A stretch of DNA of 37,498 nucleotides from the NCBI GenBank assembly GCA_902794115.1, contig CADBGD010000004.1, forward strand, positions 1-37,498. Reading direction: 5' to 3'. A program made the translations under genes and the position numbers. The DNA comes from Oscillospiraceae bacterium (GTDB lineage Bacteria; Bacillota; Clostridia; Saccharofermentanales; Saccharofermentanaceae). Of the stretch, positions 32,406 to 37,498 are shown one piece after another. Below the pieces are notes generated by a model, which was given only the letters and a program-made list of their open reading frames with translations, did no database searches and had not been told where the DNA came from. Every line of letters begins with the position of its first letter. The stretch's first letter is position 1.

Positions 32406-33824
32406 TCAACTGAAGCGGTTGGCGTATTTTGCGGTGGCGTTCCAAAGGATCCACTCGTCATAGCCGGCATCGTAGATCGCCTGGATCTCCTGCTTGATCT
32501 CTGTCTCCGTGTAGTTCAGGTAATTGTCCTTACCGATATAGGTGGCGGTAAAAGCCTGGACGTACGGACGGACCGTACAGTAGCCTTCCTGAGAGGCGGC
32601 GTCCTTACCGCACATCAGGGCATTATACATAACGTCATAAGGATATTTGTCCGGTTTATCGAACATCTTTCCGTTCAGTTCTGTATTCAGGGCGTAGTGG
32701 GAAGGATACAGCATCGGGCAAACGGCATCGACACCGGTAAGTCCGACAGTGTTCCAGCCCTGGCCGATGAGCTTGCCGTCCAGTTCACTGGAGAGGATGA
32801 TACCGAATACGTCAGCGGTAACCGGGATTCCGGTCGGATCCTGAATGCGGCGGCGGGCTGTCTGCAGGAAACGGTTGATGGCATCGATACGGGTCGGTGT
32901 CGTATCTTCCGGACCAAAGTACGGCTTTTCACCACTCTTGGTGCTGATGGTCGGGAAACGGACATAGTCGAACTGGATCTCATCCACACCGCGGTCAATG
33001 GCTTCATTGGCGAGGTCGATCAGGAATTCCCAGACACGCTGGTCATAGGGATTGACGAACATGTGATAGCTCTCCAGCTTGAAACGCATGGTGTTGCCGT
33101 CCACATCCTTGATACTCATTTCCGGGTGGTTCTTTGCCAAAGACAGGTCGTTGAAGCAGACGATACGGCCGATGACCTTGATGCCGTTTTCGTGGCACTT
33201 CTTGATGACGTTATCCAGGTCATAGGCATTGGTAACATAGCTGCCCTTGTTCTCCCAGGTCTCATCACCGGTCTCCTTGTTGCGGCTATAGCCGTAAAGG
33301 GTCATGGAATTGGCCATCTCGTTGTTGCTGTTAAAAAGTACGCCGTTGGCCTCGTCCTTAAGGTCAACTACGAAGGCGTTGATGTCGGAAGACTTGGCAA
33401 GCTCGATGTTTTCATCCAGACGCATGCCGCCGGCGATGTAGATGCCGCGGATCTCGTTGTGCTGGACGGGCTTGACTTCAGTCACGTCCGGAAGCGGTCC
33501 CCAGTAAGCTTCCGCCAGATCATTCTTCGGAAGATATTCCTTGACTTCTACGGCAGAAGGCGCCGGAGTCGTGGCTTCGGTGGTCTCGGAAGTATCGGAG
33601 GAGTCTCCGCCTTCGGAAATGACTGCTGAGTCATTGGTGGCAGCAGTAGTCGTGATGGTCGTTGTATCGGATTTGCCGGACTTTCCTTTTCCGGCAAGAA
33701 GAATAATTACACAAACGAGATCGGCAATTAAGGTGATCACACAGAGACCGAACAGGACCATGACGACTTTACGGAGAAATCTGGCTCTGGCTCGTTTCTG
33801 TTCACGTGACATTGAAGTTCCCAT
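32406..33824 (-). CDS. Membrane-anchored DUF4015 putative glycoside hydrolase
   Basis: A 472-residue protein with a basic N-terminus, one membrane helix (about 20-46), and a Ser/Thr/Glu-rich linker of about 40 residues (TTTITTTAATNDS...). The rest is a TIM-barrel-like domain of the DUF4015 (putative glycosyl hydrolase) family. Its diagnostic segments are RGIYIAGG, INAFVVDLKDEAN, GIKVIGRIVCFND, GVDEIQFDYVRFP, ITADVFGI-like VTADVFG, VCPMLYPSHY and YDEWILWNA. Conserved Asp/Glu in these strands (for example D in VDLKDE, and E/D in DEIQFDYVRF) are likely catalytic. It is probably displayed on the outer face and may trim the surface glycan. AAAGG is 7 bases before the ATG. Confidence 0.9.
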   Translation of the reverse strand: MGTSMSREQKRARARFLRKVVMVLFGLCVITLIADLVCVIILLAGKGKSGKSDTTTITTTAATNDSAVISEGGDSSDTSETTEATTPAPSAVEVKEYLPKNDLAEAYWGPLPDVTEVKPVQHNEIRGIYIAGGMRLDENIELAKSSDINAFVVDLKDEANGVLFNSNNEMANSMTLYGYSRNKETGDETWENKGSYVTNAYDLDNVIKKCHENGIKVIGRIVCFNDLSLAKNHPEMSIKDVDGNTMRFKLESYHMFVNPYDQRVWEFLIDLANEAIDRGVDEIQFDYVRFPTISTKSGEKPYFGPEDTTPTRIDAINRFLQTARRRIQDPTGIPVTADVFGIILSSELDGKLIGQGWNTVGLTGVDAVCPMLYPSHYALNTELNGKMFDKPDKYPYDVMYNALMCGKDAASQEGYCTVRPYVQAFTATYIGKDNYLNYTETEIKQEIQAIYDAGYDEWILWNATAKYANRFS

Positions 33825-33858
33825 AGGCTGGCCTTTCTTATATAAGCAATCGTTATTT

Positions 33859-33888
33859 ACATAGGTTATATTACTATAAATTTGTTTT
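33859..33888 (-). promoter_or_regulatory. Possible promoter of the DUF4015 gene
   Basis: On the minus strand TTGAAA and TAATAT are separated by 16 bases in the A/T-rich gap; the -10 is about 45 bases before the start. The same gap also holds a plus-strand TAAAAT at about 33905-33910 with an upstream TTGTTT (spacer 18) that could serve the Nudix gene. Confidence 0.4.
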
Positions 33889-33942
33889 TTTTCAAAACAT
33901 CATGATAAAATGGAATAAATCTGTAAGAATGAGGTGATGGGC

Positions 33943-34356
33943 ATGCTGGAAAGAAACTGCGCGGGAGGAATTGTTTTCTTCGGCGACTCGGTATTACTGC
34001 TTCGAAATGAGAAGGCGGAATGGTGCTTTCCAAAAGGCGTGATCCGCACCGTGGAAAAACCGGAAGAAGTCGCTCTGGAGCGTGTTTCCTACGAAGCAGG
34101 GGTAACGGCAAAGATCCTTTTTCCCGTCGGCCGGACGAACTACGAATTTTACTCCATCACCCGTCAAAAACCGGTGTGCAACAAGATCGTCTGGTACGTG
34201 ATGCGTGCCGACAATGATACGGTAAAACCCAATCCGGAACAGAATTTTTCGGAGGGTGGATTCTTCCCGGTAGACGAAGCATTACAGAAAGTCACCTACA
34301 GTCAGGACAGATCCCTTCTGATGATGGCATACCAGCGCTATAAGGAGATGGTCTGA
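33943..34356 (+). CDS. Nudix-fold protein with a degenerate Nudix box
   Basis: A 137-residue Nudix-fold protein. The Nudix box spacing GX5EX7REUXEEXGU is kept exactly at residues 32-54: G32, E38, then E46-R47 where R-E is expected, Y50 where the first metal-binding Glu is expected, and E51, G53, V54 conserved. Two of the three key acidic residues are thus absent, so hydrolase activity is doubtful. The rest is Nudix-like: CAGGIVFFGDSVLLLRN and EWCFPKG before the box, EGGFFPVDEA after it. Start at 33943 is chosen because GAGGTG lies 6 bases upstream; other in-frame ATG/GTG codons lie inside that site. It is followed after one base by the YigZ-family gene, so they are co-transcribed. Confidence 0.8.
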   Translation: MLERNCAGGIVFFGDSVLLLRNEKAEWCFPKGVIRTVEKPEEVALERVSYEAGVTAKILFPVGRTNYEFYSITRQKPVCNKIVWYVMRADNDTVKPNPEQNFSEGGFFPVDEALQKVTYSQDRSLLMMAYQRYKEMV

Positions 34357-34357
34357 G

Positions 34358-35005
34358 TTGGCCCGTTCAAGCTGGAAGACTGTCGAGAAGCAGGCGCGGA
34401 TCGAATATGAAGTAAAAAAGTCCGTCTTTATCGCGGATGTGGCTCCGGTGGAGTCCGGCGAAGAAGCAACGGACTTTTTGCGTAAGATAAAAAAGGAGTT
34501 CCCGGATGCACGGCATCACGTATATGCTTACCGGGCCGGAAGTGAAACCGTGGAGCAGCGCTACAGCGATGATGGCGAACCCCAGGGAACAGCCGGCATG
34601 CCGGTGCTTGACGTGATCCGGCATCAGGAACTGGAAGACCTGATCTGCGTGGTGACCCGGTATTTCGGAGGTATTCTTCTGGGGACCGGAGGACTGACCC
34701 GGGCTTATTCCACCGCGGCATCTCAAGGGATCGAGGCCGCTGGCCCCTGCAAAATGGCCATGCTGGAACTGTATCACGTGAAGCTGGAATATTCCCTTTC
34801 AGAGAAATTCCAGTATGCTGCGAAAAAAAGTGGATTTCCACTGGGAGACATACTTTACGAAGACAAGCCCGTCATACCTGTATACTGCGCGAAAGAAGAT
34901 AAGGAGAAACTGATCCGTCTGGTGAACGATACCACTTCCGGACGGGCGGAGGTGACCCACATCGGTTCCTCGGCCACCCGGATCGAAGATGCCGGGCAGA
35001 GTTAA
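34358..35005 (+). CDS. YigZ/IMPACT family protein
   Basis: A 215-residue protein of the UPF0029/IMPACT (YigZ, YvyE) family. The signature DARHHVYAYRAG...QRYSDDGEPQGTAGMPVLDVI and VVTRYFGGILLGTGGLTRAY is exact; the C-terminal ferredoxin-fold domain (DUF1949) follows. The biochemical role is unclear; eukaryotic IMPACT regulates translation, and bacterial members are proposed to act on nucleic acids or as peptidases. The start is TTG, with AAGGAG 11 bases upstream; it lies one base after the Nudix stop. Confidence 0.93.
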   Translation: MARSSWKTVEKQARIEYEVKKSVFIADVAPVESGEEATDFLRKIKKEFPDARHHVYAYRAGSETVEQRYSDDGEPQGTAGMPVLDVIRHQELEDLICVVTRYFGGILLGTGGLTRAYSTAASQGIEAAGPCKMAMLELYHVKLEYSLSEKFQYAAKKSGFPLGDILYEDKPVIPVYCAKEDKEKLIRLVNDTTSGRAEVTHIGSSATRIEDAGQS

Positions 35006-35046
35006 CGTAAAGTTTTCATTTTGGCGAATTCTTAAAAAAGTTTATG

Positions 35047-35062
35047 CAGTACCATGGTACTG
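35047..35062. promoter_or_regulatory. Perfect 16-bp palindrome, possible operator
   Basis: CAGTACCATGGTACTG is an exact 16-bp palindrome located 66 bases before the sensor-GGDEF gene and 42 bases after the YigZ-family stop. The adjacent sequence has TTGGCG about 17 bases upstream, which could be a -35 box, placing the palindrome over or just after the -10 region. Size and symmetry fit a repressor site, although a short RNA hairpin is also possible. Confidence 0.45.
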
Positions 35063-35127
35063 TGTCATGAAGTGGATCCGGCCGGAAAAAACGGTGAACG
35101 GATAAGGAAGTGCAAAGAGGTGCCGCC

Positions 35128-37038
35128 ATGAAAAGAAAAGTTGCTGCATTTGCCAATGGCTGGAGTGATGAATATCTGATGGTTGCCATCGAAGGTATTC
35201 AGCGATGCGCCAAGGAAAATGACATCGATATCTACGTGTTTCTTGAATATGCTTCCCATAACCGGGAAGATGAAAATGTGCAGGGCGAACTCAATTTGTT
35301 ACGGCTTCCGAATCTTTCCGATTATGACGGGATCCTTCTGATGGGAAATACACTGAATAATGCAGGTGAGCTGGAGACGCTCAGTGAGCAGATCCGGAAG
35401 ATCGATATTCCGGCTGTCTGTCTGGAGTATCAGGTAGAGGGCATCGACTGCATCTGTACGGATAATTATCTGGGTATGCGCGAATTATGTGATCATCTGA
35501 TCGAAGAGCATGATGTCAAAAGAGTCGTCTGGGTCAGCGGTCTTTCCGGAAATGCGGAGAATGAAGAAAGGTATCGGGCACTAGTGGAAAGTCTTGAGGC
35601 ACATGGTCTTTCCCTTGATGAGAAAGATATCATCATCGGTGACTGGAGCTATTATACGGTACAGTTTAAGGTCGAGGACTGGCTGGATGAAAACAATAAT
35701 CAGCTTCCGGATGCTTTTGTCTGCGCCAATGACGTTATGGCCATGGGGGCCATGGCCCGCCTGATGCAGCGTGGCATTAAGATCCCTCAGGATGTGATAG
35801 TTACCGGATTCGATAACATCAAGTCTTCAAGGACCTTCGTTCCGGCCCTTTCTACGGTTGACCGGAGCTGGGACCAGAGAGGCTATGACGGACTGAAACA
35901 TCTGGTAGATCTGATGAACGGAGCGCCGAAAGCAGGGGTAAAGCTTTTCCCTTCCAAGGCGATGATCCGGGAAAGCTGCGGCTGCGACATCACGCCGGAG
36001 ATGAAAAGAGAACAGATCGAGACGATCAATCAGGTATATACTGTGCCCATTGAGCGCACTTTCTTTGACTGGCATCTGTCCGGTATGGATGATTCCGTGA
36101 ATGACTGCGTCACACTGGAGGCGATCCATGATGGACTTCAGAAATTCTTCGGAGAAGGAAGATGTAAATACGAAGGTGCGACCTTCTGTATCTGTCTGGA
36201 CGAAAGTTTTGTTGATTCGATCTATGAGGAGTCGGAGCCGAGCTGCCTGGGTTACAGCGAGCAGATGCATGTGCTCTACGCGAAACGGGATGGAAAACAT
36301 CTTCCTTACCAGAAGATCAAGACCTCATATATTTTCCCTGTTTTCTCGGATCCTTCTGAAAAGGGGAACATCTACATCATTGGCCCACTTCATATGTTAA
36401 GCGCCAATATGGGATATTGCGTCTTCAAGAATTACATCGAGATCCTGGATACATATTTCCTGTATTCCTGGATGAGACATCTTCGTGCCGGACTGATCCG
36501 CTGCCGCCAGAATATCATCATGGGAAACATGTATCAGCGGCTTCGTGATTATTCGGTACTGGATGAACTGACCGGTCTTCTGAACAGAAAGGGCTACGAA
36601 CGGAAAGGTATCCCGATGCTGGAAGAACTGAGAGAACAGAAGAAACGGGCGCTCATGATGGTAGTGGACATCAATAAGATGAAGACCATCAATGACCGTT
36701 ATGGACACCTTCAAGGAGACCTGGCGATCCGGATCGTGGCTAAAGCTATCAAGGAAAAGATCCCGGAGAACTGGTACGGTATCCGCTATGGCGGAGATGA
36801 ATTTGTCGTCATCGGCGAGAACGTTTTTATTGACGATGGTGATATTATGAAACGGCAGCTTTGTGCTGCAGTGGAACATGAGCGGGTGGCGCTCCAGCTT
36901 CCCTTCGAACTCAGTATCAGCGTAGGTTCCGTGGCGATCGATCCGTCGGAAAATATCAGTCTGGACGAGTATTTCCGAAGAGCTGACGATGCCATGTACG
37001 AAATGAAGAAAATCAATCATGCGGAGCGGAAGGATTAA
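35128..37038 (+). CDS. LacI-type sensor-GGDEF diguanylate cyclase
   Basis: A 636-residue soluble protein joining a sugar-sensor to a diguanylate cyclase. Residues about 1-285 form a periplasmic-binding-like LacI-type sensor domain (ICTDNYLGMRELCDHLIEE, VWVSGLSGNAENEERY, PDAFVCANDVMAMGAM, VTGFDNIKSSR), with no helix-turn-helix before it. An unrecognised middle region (about 290-470) follows, then a GGDEF domain (about 480-636) with LDELTGLLNRKGYE, INDRYGHLQGD and an intact catalytic YGGDEF at 555-559. No RxxD inhibitory I-site is seen 5 residues before GGDEF. No signal peptide or membrane helix is apparent, so it should sense a cytoplasmic ligand and make cyclic di-GMP. The ATG at 35128 has GAGGTG 5 bases upstream. 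Confidence 0.9.
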   Translation: MKRKVAAFANGWSDEYLMVAIEGIQRCAKENDIDIYVFLEYASHNREDENVQGELNLLRLPNLSDYDGILLMGNTLNNAGELETLSEQIRKIDIPAVCLEYQVEGIDCICTDNYLGMRELCDHLIEEHDVKRVVWVSGLSGNAENEERYRALVESLEAHGLSLDEKDIIIGDWSYYTVQFKVEDWLDENNNQLPDAFVCANDVMAMGAMARLMQRGIKIPQDVIVTGFDNIKSSRTFVPALSTVDRSWDQRGYDGLKHLVDLMNGAPKAGVKLFPSKAMIRESCGCDITPEMKREQIETINQVYTVPIERTFFDWHLSGMDDSVNDCVTLEAIHDGLQKFFGEGRCKYEGATFCICLDESFVDSIYEESEPSCLGYSEQMHVLYAKRDGKHLPYQKIKTSYIFPVFSDPSEKGNIYIIGPLHMLSANMGYCVFKNYIEILDTYFLYSWMRHLRAGLIRCRQNIIMGNMYQRLRDYSVLDELTGLLNRKGYERKGIPMLEELREQKKRALMMVVDINKMKTINDRYGHLQGDLAIRIVAKAIKEKIPENWYGIRYGGDEFVVIGENVFIDDGDIMKRQLCAAVEHERVALQLPFELSISVGSVAIDPSENISLDEYFRRADDAMYEMKKINHAERKD

Positions 37039-37498
37039 TGGAGAAGATCGAGCCATGTAAGGTGGCCAGACAATGCGGCGGCTGTGCATTTGCCGGCGTC
37101 GAATATAAAAAACAGCTAAGCGAAAAAGAGAAGCGCGTCAAAGCGCTTCTTTCGCCGTTATGTGAGGTGCGGCCCATCGTGGGGGCGGAAAAACCCTGCT
37201 ACTACCGGAACAAAGTGCACTGGGCTTACGGCTTCAACGGCAAAAGCACTTTCGCAGGAAGGTACGCGGAGGGCTCTCATCGTATCATTGAAAATGATGC
37301 ATGTCTTCTGGAAGACCGGGAGTGCCAAAAGATCCATATGGAGATCAAAAGACTTCTGGCTTCTTTTAAGATCCCGACCTACGATGAGCGGACAAGAAGA
37401 GGACTTCTCCGCCGCGTGCTGATCCGCAAGGGAATGGCGACAGGAGAGATCATGGTGGTACTGGTTCTGGCATCTCCTGTTCTTCCCGGAAAGAAAGC
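37038..37498 (+). CDS. 23S rRNA uracil-C5-methyltransferase (RlmD/TrmA type), partial
   Basis: Only the first 153 or so codons are in the window. The N-terminus has the iron-sulfur motif C7-x5-C13-GG-C16 (CKVARQCGGC), and the fourth likely ligand lies in the DACLLEDREC segment. YYRNKVHWAYGF matches the conserved RNK(M/V) motif of RumA-type methyltransferases, which methylate a uracil in 23S rRNA using S-adenosylmethionine. No N-terminal TRAM domain is present. The start shares a base with the previous stop (TAATG), so translation may be coupled. The catalytic cysteine and SAM-binding region are outside the window. Confidence 0.88.
   Translation, partial: MEKIEPCKVARQCGGCAFAGVEYKKQLSEKEKRVKALLSPLCEVRPIVGAEKPCYYRNKVHWAYGFNGKSTFAGRYAEGSHRIIENDACLLEDRECQKIHMEIKRLLASFKIPTYDERTRRGLLRRVLIRKGMATGEIMVVLVLASPVLPGKK

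Noticed and set aside
32262-33629. A 455-codon plus-strand open frame opposite the DUF4015 gene
   Set aside because: It is antisense to a well-supported gene, has no ribosome site and its translation matches no known pattern.

Overview
The window looks like chromosomal DNA of an anaerobic, Gram-positive Clostridia, most likely a Lachnospiraceae-type gut or rumen bacterium. The reasons are a one-chain pyruvate:ferredoxin oxidoreductase, an Rnf operon in the clostridial order C-D-G-E-A-B, a DnaD/DnaI-type helicase-loading pair, strong AGGAGG ribosome binding sites, and families common in that group (LicD, DUF2142, DUF2304, DUF4015, TraX, sensor-GGDEF fusions). The genus cannot be set from the sequence alone. 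No tRNA, rRNA, CRISPR array, transposase or prophage is seen.

Layout. 1-3620: nifJ (PFOR) with its terminator. 3621-3835: a gap with a long RNA-like stem and a promoter. 3836-7688: a tightly overlapping operon of a DnaD-like protein, a DnaC/DnaI-like ATPase, AcpS and a membrane protein with SH3 repeats and a catalytically dead NlpC/P60 domain. 7706-9194 (minus): a stand-alone reverse transcriptase preceded by a row of RNA hairpins. 9195-10568 (minus): a GNAT-aldo/keto reductase fusion, divergent from a TraX-family membrane protein (10729-11493). 11586-11783 (minus): rpmB. 11904-17094 (minus): the Rnf operon. 17274-32329: a large cell-surface polysaccharide region with an IspD/TarI-like cytidylyltransferase, three membrane proteins, an NAD-dependent epimerase, LicD, six family-2 glycosyltransferases, a flippase, a DUF2304 protein and an acyltransferase. 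32406-33824 (minus): a membrane-anchored DUF4015 putative glycoside hydrolase. 33943-35005: a degenerate Nudix protein and a YigZ/IMPACT protein. 35128-37038: a LacI-like sensor fused to GGDEF. 37038 to the end: the start of an RlmD/TrmA-type methyltransferase, cut by the window edge.

How it fits together. PFOR makes reduced ferredoxin from pyruvate, and Rnf oxidises ferredoxin with NAD+ while pumping ions, so the window holds two ends of one energy pathway. The 17-32 kb region has the parts for building, decorating and exporting a surface glycan: nucleotide-activated precursor, glycosyltransferases, LicD phospho-transfer, flippase and O-acylation.

The strongest candidate for something undescribed is the lone reverse transcriptase with four consecutive hairpins in the 268-base gap upstream. 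Also notable are two apparent pseudo-enzymes (NlpC/P60 and Nudix with altered catalytic residues), a CxxCxxCxxC tail on RnfE, the GNAT-AKR fusion, and a soluble sugar-sensor/diguanylate-cyclase fusion with a perfect 16-bp palindrome in front of it.
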